A stretch of 64,000 bases of DNA from Phycisphaerae bacterium (GTDB lineage Bacteria; Planctomycetota; Phycisphaerae; UBA1845): contig JAJDDV010000002.1 of assembly GCA_029260135.1 (NCBI GenBank), positions 1-64,000 of the forward strand, read 5' to 3'. Made by a program: the position numbers and the translations under genes. The notes under the pieces are model-generated. The model saw nothing but the letters and a program-made list of their open reading frames with translations. It searched no databases and was not told the DNA's origin. How positions within the stretch are numbered: the stretch's first letter is position 1; each line of letters starts with the position of its first letter. Below, in pieces: positions 55,206 to 63,488 of the stretch.

Positions 55206-56015
55206 ATGCGAAAGTGCTTTGGCTGTTCGGTATTGGGTGTTCTCGTCGTGGCTGTGTCCGCCACCGCCGGAGACGTTGACTACAAGGCTTTCAAGAAGCG
55301 CCAGAAGATCGAGAGGCGCGAGCGAATTCAGCACCTTACGGAGAAATTCGCGCCAACCATCGTGACGCTCAAGTTCGTCGCCACAACGAAGATGTTCGGC
55401 CACGAGACAAAGTCCCAGAAGGAAGTTCCAGGCGTTCTGGTCAGCGCCGACGGGCTGGTCGTCATCGCCGACTCATCCCTCGATCCCATGGGAGGCGCCA
55501 GATTTCAGGTCATGGGAGGAATGCCCGGGATGGAAATGCCCGAACCCAAGAACGAAACCGGCGACTATCGAATCATCGTCGGCGATGAAACCGAAGAGAA
55601 CGAAGCCCGACTCGTCGCGCGAGATTCCGAACGGGACCTGGCGTGGTTCCGGATGACCAAGGTCAAGGGGCGGAGTTTTCCGTACCTGCACTTGGGCGAT
55701 TCGGCCGAGCTTCAAGTCGGTGATGCGTTCCACACCATGACTCGACTGCAGGAACGCTTTCATCGCGCTCCCATCGTACACGGCGGAACCGTTAGCGGGA
55801 GGATCACGACGCCGCGAGATCTACTCGTCGCGATGGGTGGCTCCGGACCCGTATTCACGGAGGACGGAAGGCTCGCCGGTTTCCTGATCCGGCAGCCCGA
55901 TGAAGACGGCGACGATGACCATGGCGACATGATCCAAATGGCGACACAGTTCATCCTGCCGGCTGAGGCGCTCGCCAAAGCGACCGGGCAGGTACGGAAG
56001 AAGTCATCGAATTGA
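55206..56015 (+). CDS. Exported protease-like protein lacking the catalytic His
   Basis: A 269-residue exported protein with signal peptide (MRKCFGCSVLGVLVVAVSATA), 25 bases after the protease gene. Its trypsin-like core can be followed, but the His segment reads GVLVSADGLVVIADSSL, where HtrA has TNAHV, so the catalytic His is gone. The Asp segment ERDLAWFRM is retained, and a Ser remains in MGGSGPVFTEDGRLAGFLI in place of GNSGGP. It is probably an inactive homologue acting with or on the upstream enzyme. A Met-rich loop (MGGMPGMEMPEP) resembles that of the next gene's product. AGGAGG lies 8 bases before the ATG. Confidence 0.75.
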   Translation: MRKCFGCSVLGVLVVAVSATAGDVDYKAFKKRQKIERRERIQHLTEKFAPTIVTLKFVATTKMFGHETKSQKEVPGVLVSADGLVVIADSSLDPMGGARFQVMGGMPGMEMPEPKNETGDYRIIVGDETEENEARLVARDSERDLAWFRMTKVKGRSFPYLHLGDSAELQVGDAFHTMTRLQERFHRAPIVHGGTVSGRITTPRDLLVAMGGSGPVFTEDGRLAGFLIRQPDEDGDDDHGDMIQMATQFILPAEALAKATGQVRKKSSN

Positions 56016-56142
56016 CGCCGATGACAACTGTCGAGGAATCGGCCGCGACCAGCTGGCAGAGACGATACCGTCAAGCAGCCGCCAGCGCGTAACGACTAAG
56101 TGGGTGGCGTATGCGTTAGTGCGTGTTTAAGAAGCCCTTCTT

Positions 56143-56210
56143 CCGAGCCGCGCCCGTGAGGAAGCGGACAAGAACCGCCGAGAATCCGCTCCCGGACGGT
56201 CGCGACTCGG
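56143..56210. repeat. Long imperfect inverted repeat between two genes
   Basis: Two 26-base arms (56143-56168 and 56185-56210) pair at 21 of 26 positions around a 16-base loop. Each arm is a version of the interspersed word CCGCTCCCxxACGGTCGCG seen at 4498 and 21485. The structure could end transcription in either direction or protect the mRNA 3' end. A short T-run follows in the plus direction (CCCTTTTTGGG at about 56222). Confidence 0.65.
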
Positions 56211-56269
56211 TTCAAGGCGACCCTTTTTGGGCACGCTCCTAGATCCAATCAGTCAACGAGGAGAACGAC

Positions 56270-57436
56270 GTGTTAAAGAGATTGATCATGTTGGCCGGCA
56301 TTGGGCTGGCGCTGTGGTCTGTTCAACCGGTTCAAGCAGACCAGGAATGGGACAAGCTTGAATCCGAGTACGAACAGGCCATGGAAAAGTGGGAACAGGC
56401 CATGGAGAAGGCCAAGGGCGACAGCAAAGGCGGTATGATGATGGTGGGTCCGGGTGGCATACCGCCACACCCCATCGAGAAGTTTCGCTCCCGGTTTCGC
56501 GCGTACGCCGAGAAGCACGACGGCAAGCCGGCGGCGCTGCCGGCGCTGACAAATATGCTGACGAGCGGCTCCATGATGATGATGGGCGGGACCAACAAGT
56601 CAGGCAAATGGGCGCTCACCCAACTCAAGAACAATCACGCACACGATCCGAAGATCGCGGATCATCTTACAGAGGTGCGTTATGCCGCGATGTCCGTCGG
56701 CGAGACGCCCGTAGTCGACTTCCTCGAGACAGTGGCGAAGAAGAACTCCGACCGCAACACCAAGGGAAGAGCGCGGCTGGCAATGGCCGAGGTCCTCTAC
56801 GAAGGGTCGCCCTTCGCCATGATGATGCAAGGCATGACCGAAACGGACCAAACGAAGGCCAAAAAGAAACGTGCCGTCAAGATGCTGCGAGACATCAGGA
56901 CGGAGTTCGCCGGAAACGAACTCGCTGAGCAGGCCGACGACTTCCTCTACGCCATTGACAACCTCCAAGTGGGGATGAAGGCACCCCAGCTCGCCGGAAA
57001 GGGTGCGGATGGCAAGGAAATCCGCATGTCGCAGTTTGAAGGCAAAGTCGTCGCGATCGTCTTCTGGTCGACGTGGTGCATGCCGTGTATGCAGATGATT
57101 CCGCACGAGCGTGAGCTCATGGAAAAGCACGCAGGCAAGCCGTTTACGATCCTCGGCATCAATGTCGATGAATCACTCGCGGACTGCACGTCGGCGATCA
57201 AGAAAGAGAAGATCACTTGGCCGACGATCTACGATGGCTCACCGGAGGTAGGCGAAATCACGAGGAAATGGCGCGTGAACTCGTTCCCGACGATCGTCAT
57301 GATCGATCACGAAGGACTCATCCGCCACAAGAATGTCATGCCGTTCCAACTGGAGAGCGTCGTCGAGGATCTCGTCGCCGAGGCGCTCAAAGACGGAAAG
57401 GAAGGCGGAAGTGACGCAGAAGGCAAGGGCAGCTAG
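56270..57436 (+). CDS. Exported TlpA-like thiol redoxin with Met-rich segments
   Basis: A 388-residue exported protein. A signal peptide (LKRLIMLAGIGLALWSVQPVQA) is followed by a charged helical part with three Met clusters (GGMMMVGPGG, SGSMMMMGGT, FAMMMQGM). The last 150 residues form a thioredoxin fold of the TlpA/ResA class with W-C270-M-P-C273 (FWSTWCMPCMQM), a cis-Pro near NSFPTIVMID and LGINVDESLADC. It would be a periplasmic or membrane-side thiol oxidoreductase. Start GTG 56270 has GAGGAG 6 bases upstream. Clustered Met residues suggest Cu(I) or similar metal contact, an inference. Confidence 0.85.
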   Translation: MLKRLIMLAGIGLALWSVQPVQADQEWDKLESEYEQAMEKWEQAMEKAKGDSKGGMMMVGPGGIPPHPIEKFRSRFRAYAEKHDGKPAALPALTNMLTSGSMMMMGGTNKSGKWALTQLKNNHAHDPKIADHLTEVRYAAMSVGETPVVDFLETVAKKNSDRNTKGRARLAMAEVLYEGSPFAMMMQGMTETDQTKAKKKRAVKMLRDIRTEFAGNELAEQADDFLYAIDNLQVGMKAPQLAGKGADGKEIRMSQFEGKVVAIVFWSTWCMPCMQMIPHERELMEKHAGKPFTILGINVDESLADCTSAIKKEKITWPTIYDGSPEVGEITRKWRVNSFPTIVMIDHEGLIRHKNVMPFQLESVVEDLVAEALKDGKEGGSDAEGKGS

Positions 57437-57845
57437 AGAAGCGCTGCCATGCTGTGTGCCACCGGTTTCCAACCGGTGAAGCATTTCGGGTCGGGTGGCC
57501 CGTGTCCTCTGGACATGGGGGAGACGATGACGCGCGACGGGTGACATGGGCAGACTTGTTTGCCCGTGCGGTCGGCCGCCACGGGCGGCTCGCCCACCGG
57601 GGCGGCTCACACCTCGTCCTCCCAGCCTGGACAGGCCGGGCGCCATGCCCATGCGAAGCGCAGCCATGCTCTCCAGCCCGCAACGCAGCGGTTCATCACA
57701 AGGCACTGCGCTCTGCCCCGACACCATTGGACGACACCTACTGACGGCGAAGACTCCTCCACTGAGCTCGCTTGCGTTGAGCGGGTAGACCGCACAAGAG
57801 TTACGGGTATGTCTCCCCCGAGGATCAGAGATCGGAGAGTCGAAA
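57437..57845. other. Intergenic region with palindromic repeats
   Basis: No gene recognised in 409 bases. It contains two interspersed-type palindromes: CACCGGTT-TCC-AACCGGTG at 57460-57478, 24 bases after the redoxin stop, and CATGGGCAGAC-TT-GTTTGCCCGTG at 57545-57568. The first could serve as a transcript 3' end. Confidence 0.6.
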
Positions 57846-59270
57846 ATGTTGATGAGTAAACCAAAATACTTCGGCGCCAGACTGCTGCCCCTGGCGTGTT
57901 TGCTGCTGGGAACGGGATGCCCTTCCATCCTGCCACAGGAAGGCGATAGCCAGGGTCAGGGCGGCTCGCAATCGGTCCAAGGGAAGACGGCGCTTTCAGG
58001 CGGTTTTGAGTGCGTTACGCAAGATCCATCGCTGCCCTGCAAGGTGCAACGCGCCTTCTACCTGGTTCGTCGCGGAGGCGAGGGGCTCGACGGACTTTGG
58101 GATGGCTCGTTCGATTTCGCAAACCAGCCGCTCTACATCGTCGACGTACCCGAGGGAGAATCGCCACGCGGATACCTGATCAATCCACCTTCCGTACCCG
58201 AGGGAGCAGATCCGATCACGGGTGATTCCGCGCAAGGCGTGATCGCCTATCAGTATGATGCCGACGCAGAGGAGGCCTCCGATGTGCAGAACAGTTTGTT
58301 CGCCCTCTTCTTTGACATCGGTGGCAACGACTACACGGTGATGCTGACGAGTGACCAAAACGAGGATGTCCCCAGCGAGTTCCGGCTGAACGTGGAGAAC
58401 GACCAGTGGATCGCGACGTTCACTCACGAGGCATTCCACGGACATCAGATCGCGGACTGGGCAGATCCGCCCGGCGCGATCCAGGATTTTGAGAACTACC
58501 CACTGACATCCGAAACCATCGCGCTGGCCATGTTGGAGTTGAACATCGTCAACGCCGCACTCCACACGAACGAACCGGGAGATCATGAACGACTCCTGAA
58601 AATGTACGTCGCCGCAAGGACCGAGGGAATGCGAATCGACCCGAGTACTGCAAAGCTCACTCGAAACATGGCCAACGCGCAGGAACACAGCGAGGGAACC
58701 GCTCGATACACGGAAGTCAAGATGTTTGAGGCGTTTGATCCAGACTACCCGAAGCAATTCCATGGACCGCAACTCGCGCCGTTTCTCGACTTCAATGCGG
58801 ATCTTGCGGAGCACGCCGGACAGGTCTTCAGCTTCGGCATGTGGTACGAAACCGGGGCGATCGCCCTGCGGATGATGGACACGCTCAAAATCGATTTCCG
58901 CAACGCCCTCGCCGAAGGGGAGACACCGTTCGGAATCGCCGAGGCGCATTTCGGCATGTCGGACGCAGAACTGGCCGAAGTGCTCAGTGATGCTCAATCC
59001 GAATTCGATTGGGACAAGCTGCAGGCAGACGCCGGGCAATATGCGGAGGTGGTCAAGCCAATGGATTTTGGCTCGCCACCAGGTCCCGGCGACCTGCCGC
59101 CCGGTGACGACGCGACCCAGGATCTGCTCGACGCCTGCGAGGGTCTGACCGCTGGCGATGTTTGTTCCGTCGAGGCATTTGGCCAAACGTTCGCGGGAGC
59201 GTGTACCGCCGACGAACTCGGGTTGCTGTGTATTCCAGATGATGCGGGTGGTCCCGGCAACGTCCCATGA
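57846..59270 (+). CDS. Lipoprotein with a zincin-like HExxH motif
   Basis: A 474-residue lipoprotein: signal peptide with lipobox LGTGC, then an acidic Gln/Gly-rich linker. The globular part has H194-E-A-F-H198 inside TFTHEAFHGHQ, and about 85 residues on, E280-H-S-E283-G-T-A-R-Y. HExxH plus a downstream Glu is the gluzincin layout, so it is probably a Zn metallopeptidase on the outer surface. Family not recognised; no calcium or propeptide parts are seen. The C-terminus has a Cys pair region (CEGLTAGDVCSV, GACTADELGLLC). ATG 57846 is preferred, with CGGAGAG upstream. Confidence 0.6.
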   Translation: MLMSKPKYFGARLLPLACLLLGTGCPSILPQEGDSQGQGGSQSVQGKTALSGGFECVTQDPSLPCKVQRAFYLVRRGGEGLDGLWDGSFDFANQPLYIVDVPEGESPRGYLINPPSVPEGADPITGDSAQGVIAYQYDADAEEASDVQNSLFALFFDIGGNDYTVMLTSDQNEDVPSEFRLNVENDQWIATFTHEAFHGHQIADWADPPGAIQDFENYPLTSETIALAMLELNIVNAALHTNEPGDHERLLKMYVAARTEGMRIDPSTAKLTRNMANAQEHSEGTARYTEVKMFEAFDPDYPKQFHGPQLAPFLDFNADLAEHAGQVFSFGMWYETGAIALRMMDTLKIDFRNALAEGETPFGIAEAHFGMSDAELAEVLSDAQSEFDWDKLQADAGQYAEVVKPMDFGSPPGPGDLPPGDDATQDLLDACEGLTAGDVCSVEAFGQTFAGACTADELGLLCIPDDAGGPGNVP

Positions 59271-59350
59271 GTGGCGGCAGCGTGATGACCGACGCGCGTG
59301 TCTTCTGTGGTCGCGAAGCAAGACCACAGCGATTAAGCTGACCGTCGAAA

Positions 59351-60601
59351 ATGAAAGGCATCGCAAAGCTCATTCGGACGTACGGAGCCATGACGCTCGT
59401 CGTCATGGCCCTTGCGCTCACGATGGGCACCCTCGAGTTCCTTCGATTCCTGAACATGGTGTCCGGGGCGAATCAGAAACCGGGTATCGGCGAACTACTC
59501 AAATCGACATTCACGCCTTGGCTGATATGGCTGGCGGCCGCACCGGTTGTGGCGTTCTGTGGTCAGCGCGTTCGCCCCGGCACGGCATCCTGGCTTCGCG
59601 TCGGCGTTACACACATCCTCGTGGGCGCCGTGATGGGCGTAGGCGGCGCGGCCATGTGTGCGCAGGTTTCGCCCATCATATTCGGATCGGGTGAGGTTCC
59701 GCGCGACGTTCTCGAGAATGTGACCGATCATGTTCATCGACGGCCCGTTACCATCGATCTGACCGGTTTGGGTGAAGAGAATTGGCCCCCCGAAATGACC
59801 GGCGAGATCGGCGACCTTGTGGGTACGAAGATGTCCCATCTTCTAATCCCTGAACCGGGTGAATGGTGGTTCGGTCCGTTTGCTTCCGGACTGCTGACCT
59901 ACGCCGCCCTGGTCGTCGTCGTGATGGCGTTTCAGCTCTATCGCGACGTACGCGAGCGACAAGCCGTAACGGACCATCTCGAAGCTCAGCTCGCACAGGC
60001 ACAGCTCGCCACACTGCGCATGCAGATCCGCCCGCACTTCCTATTCAACACGTTGAGCAGCATCGCCACGCTCATGCCGCGTGACACCCAAGGCGCCCGG
60101 CGAATGGTGAATCAGCTCGCCGATCTGTTGCGCGCTTCCTTCTCCGAGATGAAGGCGCACGAGGCACCGTTGCGAGACGATGTTGAGCTGCTACGCAGCT
60201 ATCTCGAGATTCAACAGGTGCGCTTTGGCGAGAAGCTCCGCGTGCAGATCAGCGTCGAATCGGATGTCCACGAGGCACTCGTGCCCTCCTTCTGCCTGCA
60301 GCCCCTGGTCGAGAACGCCATCGTTCACGGAGTCGGCGCGCGCCCCGAACTCGGGACGATCAACATCCGGACGAGTCGCCACGGCGGGAATCTCCTGATC
60401 GATGTTTCGGACGACGGTCCAGGTGCCCTGGATGGCGACCTTTTCAGTAAGGGTGTGGGACTGAGAAACACGCGCGACCGGCTTGCACAGTTGTACGGCG
60501 ATCGGGCGAGCTTGACGATCGAAACAAGCTCGACCGCCGGTTTCTCGGTGCGCCTCAGTATCCCCTATCATGAATCGCCGATGGACGTCGTAGGTACCTA
60601 G
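59351..60601 (+). CDS. LytS-type sensor histidine kinase
   Basis: A 416-residue membrane kinase. Four predicted helices span about 11-38, 55-74, 82-110 and 172-198, with a mostly periplasmic loop between the third and fourth. The cytoplasmic part starts with QLAQAQLATLRMQIRPHFLFNTLSS, the His_kinase (LytS/YehU) motif with His near 228. The ATP-binding end has LQPLVENAIVHGV and a DDGPG loop. The partner response regulator is the next gene, 10 bases on. Signal and targets unknown; the neighbouring zincin lipoprotein and ABC transporter are candidates for its regulon. Confidence 0.9.
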   Translation: MKGIAKLIRTYGAMTLVVMALALTMGTLEFLRFLNMVSGANQKPGIGELLKSTFTPWLIWLAAAPVVAFCGQRVRPGTASWLRVGVTHILVGAVMGVGGAAMCAQVSPIIFGSGEVPRDVLENVTDHVHRRPVTIDLTGLGEENWPPEMTGEIGDLVGTKMSHLLIPEPGEWWFGPFASGLLTYAALVVVVMAFQLYRDVRERQAVTDHLEAQLAQAQLATLRMQIRPHFLFNTLSSIATLMPRDTQGARRMVNQLADLLRASFSEMKAHEAPLRDDVELLRSYLEIQQVRFGEKLRVQISVESDVHEALVPSFCLQPLVENAIVHGVGARPELGTINIRTSRHGGNLLIDVSDDGPGALDGDLFSKGVGLRNTRDRLAQLYGDRASLTIETSSTAGFSVRLSIPYHESPMDVVGT

Positions 60602-60611
60602 CGACACGAAG

Positions 60612-61376
60612 ATGATTCGCACGATCATAGTCGACGATGAGGCGCTGGGGCGCGAGGCCGTCCGCGGACAGCTGCGTGACTGCACCGACTTCGATGTGAT
60701 CGCGGAATGCTCCGGCGGCGCAGATGCCATCGCCCGCATCCGGAAGCTGGCTCCAGACGTGGTCTTTCTCGACATCCAAATGCCGGAAGTGGACGGATTC
60801 GATGTCCTGACCGAACTAGGCGACGAAGCGCCGATCACCGTGATGGTCACGGCCTACGATCAGTATGCTGTCCGAGCGTTCGAACACTACGCGCTGGACT
60901 ACGTGCTCAAGCCGATCGAGCCTGAGCGTTTTGCTCGGACCCTGGAGCGAATCCGTCGGCGCGTCGAGACCGCAGGGGCGGGGCAGAGAACCACCGAACT
61001 GCGCGATCTGCTCGTCAGTCTCTCCGGCCGGACCGCTTCCCCGGATCGGCTCGCGTTCAAAGCGACGCGCGGCTTGGTTTTTCTCGAACCCGACGAGCTG
61101 GAGTGGGTCGAGTCGGCTGGAAACTATCTCAAGGTGCATGCCGCCGGCGAAGAACATTTGATTCGCGAGACCATGGCAAACTTCTGCCGCCGGCTTGACC
61201 CTTCGCGCTTCTTGCGAATCCACCGCTCATTCCTCGCCAACGTCAACCACGTCCGTGAGATCCGTTTGTCCGGCACCGGCACCGACTACGAGGTCATCCT
61301 GCGGACGGGTGAAACGTTGCCCATCGGGCGCTCCTATCGCGATGCCGTCGTAGCGCGACTTGAAGGACCGGCGTGA
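60612..61376 (+). CDS. LytTR-type response regulator
   Basis: A 254-residue response regulator. The receiver domain has the acid pair Asp8/Asp9, phospho-acceptor Asp54 (VVFLDIQMP), TAYDQYA and the Lys in YVLKPIEP. A LytTR DNA-binding domain follows: LEWVESAGNYLKVHAAGEEHLIRETMANFCRRLDPSRFLRIHRSFLANVNHVREI. It is the partner of the histidine kinase just upstream and probably binds promoters with direct repeats. Confidence 0.93.
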   Translation: MIRTIIVDDEALGREAVRGQLRDCTDFDVIAECSGGADAIARIRKLAPDVVFLDIQMPEVDGFDVLTELGDEAPITVMVTAYDQYAVRAFEHYALDYVLKPIEPERFARTLERIRRRVETAGAGQRTTELRDLLVSLSGRTASPDRLAFKATRGLVFLEPDELEWVESAGNYLKVHAAGEEHLIRETMANFCRRLDPSRFLRIHRSFLANVNHVREIRLSGTGTDYEVILRTGETLPIGRSYRDAVVARLEGPA

Positions 61377-61527
61377 ACGGCCGACTTCGCGCGATTCGTC
61401 AGTCTCACCGCCACAAGCCATCAGCCGGGTGACGTCGGCAGGAGTTGCCGGTACGCGGAATCAGAACGCGCGGGCGCCGGCGAGCGGGATCATAGCGTGC
61501 AGCGATCAAGTGCGGCAGTGAGACCAG

Positions 61528-61584
61528 CGTGTTTCCCGCATACGGTGTCTTCAAGACGCTTGAACTGAATAGAGCTTGCACTAG
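61528..61584 (-). repeat. Interspersed ~58-bp repeat overlapping a stop codon (copy 2)
   Basis: On the minus strand it reads CTAGTGCAAGCTCTATTCAG and ends GCGGGAAACACG. TAG is the stop codon of the ABC ATPase gene. The copy at 11614-11671 has the same start and end and likewise uses its TAG as a gene stop. The middle differs between copies (this one has GTCTTGAAGAC, a small palindrome). Confidence 0.6.
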
Positions 61585-62252
61585 CCCTGTCCGTTGATCA
61601 CCGAACCTTCGACAAGCCGAAGCGTCCTCTTGGCCCGCTCGGCGGCGCGCGGGTCGTGCGTGACCATCACGACGGTCCGGCCTTCGTCGTTGAGTTCATC
61701 AAAGAAGTCGATGACGCGTCGGCCTGTCTCGGGGTCTAGGTTTCCGGTGGGCTCGTCCGCGAGGACAACGGCCGGGTCGTTGGCGAGCACACGCGCCAGG
61801 GCTACGCGCTGCTGTTGGCCCACACTCAACTCAGATGGCTTGTGATCCAACCTGTCGTCAAGACCCACACGCTCCAGTAATCGGGTCGCACGGTCTTGTT
61901 GTGTCGCTTCGTCCTCCCCCGCAAGGAAGAGGGGAATCTGAACGTTCTCGAGCGAGGTCAAATAGGGAACGAGATTGAACGTCTGAAACACGAATCCGAT
62001 ATTCTCCTTGCGGAATGCGGCCCGGGCATTGGGCGTCATGTCGTACAGCGAACGGCCGTCAACGAAGACTCGCCCGCCTGTGGGCGACAGCATCCCGCCA
62101 AGCATCAGAAGAAGTGTGCTCTTACCACTTCCACTCGGCCCGACGATGGACACGTAATCTCCGCGGTCCATCGTTACATTGGCATCGCGTAGCGCCGTCA
62201 CGGTCGACGCGCGATGGTTGTAGCTCTTGCAGACCCCTTCCATTCGTAGCAC
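61581..62252 (-). CDS. ABC transporter ATP-binding protein (MacB/LolD type)
   Basis: A 223-residue ATPase with all key motifs: Walker A GPSGSGKS, the Q-loop (FVFQTFNLVPYLTSLENV), signature LSVGQQQRVALARVLA, Walker B AVVLADEPT, D-loop and switch His (MVTHD). The LolD/MacB subgroup works with FtsX-like permeases to move lipoproteins, peptides or complexes across the envelope. The likely start is GTG 62252: GGGGAGG at 62266-62260 lies 7 bases upstream, overlapping the end of the permease gene, and this gives a standard short N-terminus (MLRMEGVCKSY). Confidence 0.9.
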   Translation of the reverse strand: MLRMEGVCKSYNHRASTVTALRDANVTMDRGDYVSIVGPSGSGKSTLLLMLGGMLSPTGGRVFVDGRSLYDMTPNARAAFRKENIGFVFQTFNLVPYLTSLENVQIPLFLAGEDEATQQDRATRLLERVGLDDRLDHKPSELSVGQQQRVALARVLANDPAVVLADEPTGNLDPETGRRVIDFFDELNDEGRTVVMVTHDPRAAERAKRTLRLVEGSVINGQG

Positions 62253-62254
62253 GG

Positions 62255-63478
62255 TCAAACCTCCCCAAACGTGGCGCAGGGATCGAGACACGCCGCGTTC
62301 CGCGCCGGAAGACAGCTTGCGACGAGAGCAATACCCACGGATAATCCGACCGCCCATGGCACCAATTCCGGCATGGGCATCACGGCGATACCGGCGACGC
62401 GCGGACCAAATGTCACCGCAAAGACAGTTCCGAGAACATAGCCGCCGACGCCACCGACCAACCCGAGCAGCAGCCCCTTGAGCATGAACATGCGAACGAT
62501 GACGGACGAGCCCGCCCCCAACGCCATCAACGTGCCGATTTCGCGCCGCCGCTCAAATACGTTGGCGTACATGTAGTTGGCAATGCTCGCACCGCCCACG
62601 AGTACGATGATCACCAGAAACACGGTGGACAGACTCGCCATCATCTGGTTGGTCTTGACCTGCGTGTCAACGACCTGCGTGACCGTGACCACCTTCGCGT
62701 CGGGAAGAAGCTTGTTGATCTTCTCGACAAGCCCGGCCGAAATCTCCTCACAACACCCAACGATCTCGATCGCGTTGATGACCGCACCCTGATCCGTCAT
62801 CGCTTGAACGGTGTGCAGGTGGGCAAACACGCGTGAGTCGTCGACGGTGCCGGTTTGCGGCAGCACGGCCGAAATCTTGAACGTTCGGCCGAGCAGGGCG
62901 AGTGAGTCGCCTTCTCCGACGCCGAGAAGCGCTTCGATGTCGGAACCGACCAACGCCTCCTCAGGACCCAGGTCGTCGATGATCCGCGTGCGAACCAGCG
63001 TCTCCTTGACCGGTGGCTTGAAGACGTCCGGAACGTCGGCGATCTCGCCGCAACCCTCCTCCGGGCGCGTGAAGATCCCAGCCCCTTCCCACATCGCCTT
63101 GGCCTGGAACTCGCTCTTGGGAAGGATCCCGGTTAGCGTGAGGCGCCTGCCCTTCACCTCGGCCGGAACGGAGAGTTTCGGGGACAGGTTGTCCAAGCCC
63201 TGCAGATCCGACAGGGACAATCGCGTGACGTACGCCTCCGGAAACGTCTCGTCCTGCATGTCGGCGCTGTAGTAGTCCTGGACGGTGGCCGATTTCGGCA
63301 GAACCAGGATGTTCGCGCCCAGCGCATCCAACTCCCGCGCAACCGCTTTCTCCGAGTAGAACGTGATGTTCTTGATCGCTACGATGGCCGTAATGCCCAG
63401 GAAGATCGCCAGGAAACTCGTCGCAAGCTGGTTCTTGCGCTCGAAGATCTCACGCCAAACAAGGGTTCTAAGCTTCAT
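62255..63478 (-). CDS. ABC transporter permease (FtsX/MacB-like)
   Basis: A 407-residue membrane protein with the FtsX-type layout: one helix near residue 25 (ATSFLAIFLGITAIVAI), a periplasmic domain of about 230 residues, then three helices (LSTVFLVIIVLVGGASIANYMYANVFERRREIGTLMALGAGSS, LLLGLVGGVGGYVLGTVF and WAVGLSVGIALVASCLPA). It pairs with the ATPase, which starts 2 bases after its stop. Start ATG 63478, with GGAGG 4 bases upstream, gives the normal MKLRTLVWREI start. Substrate unknown. Confidence 0.9.
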   Translation of the reverse strand: MKLRTLVWREIFERKNQLATSFLAIFLGITAIVAIKNITFYSEKAVARELDALGANILVLPKSATVQDYYSADMQDETFPEAYVTRLSLSDLQGLDNLSPKLSVPAEVKGRRLTLTGILPKSEFQAKAMWEGAGIFTRPEEGCGEIADVPDVFKPPVKETLVRTRIIDDLGPEEALVGSDIEALLGVGEGDSLALLGRTFKISAVLPQTGTVDDSRVFAHLHTVQAMTDQGAVINAIEIVGCCEEISAGLVEKINKLLPDAKVVTVTQVVDTQVKTNQMMASLSTVFLVIIVLVGGASIANYMYANVFERRREIGTLMALGAGSSVIVRMFMLKGLLLGLVGGVGGYVLGTVFAVTFGPRVAGIAVMPMPELVPWAVGLSVGIALVASCLPARNAACLDPCATFGEV

Positions 63479-63488
63479 GCCCCTCCAC

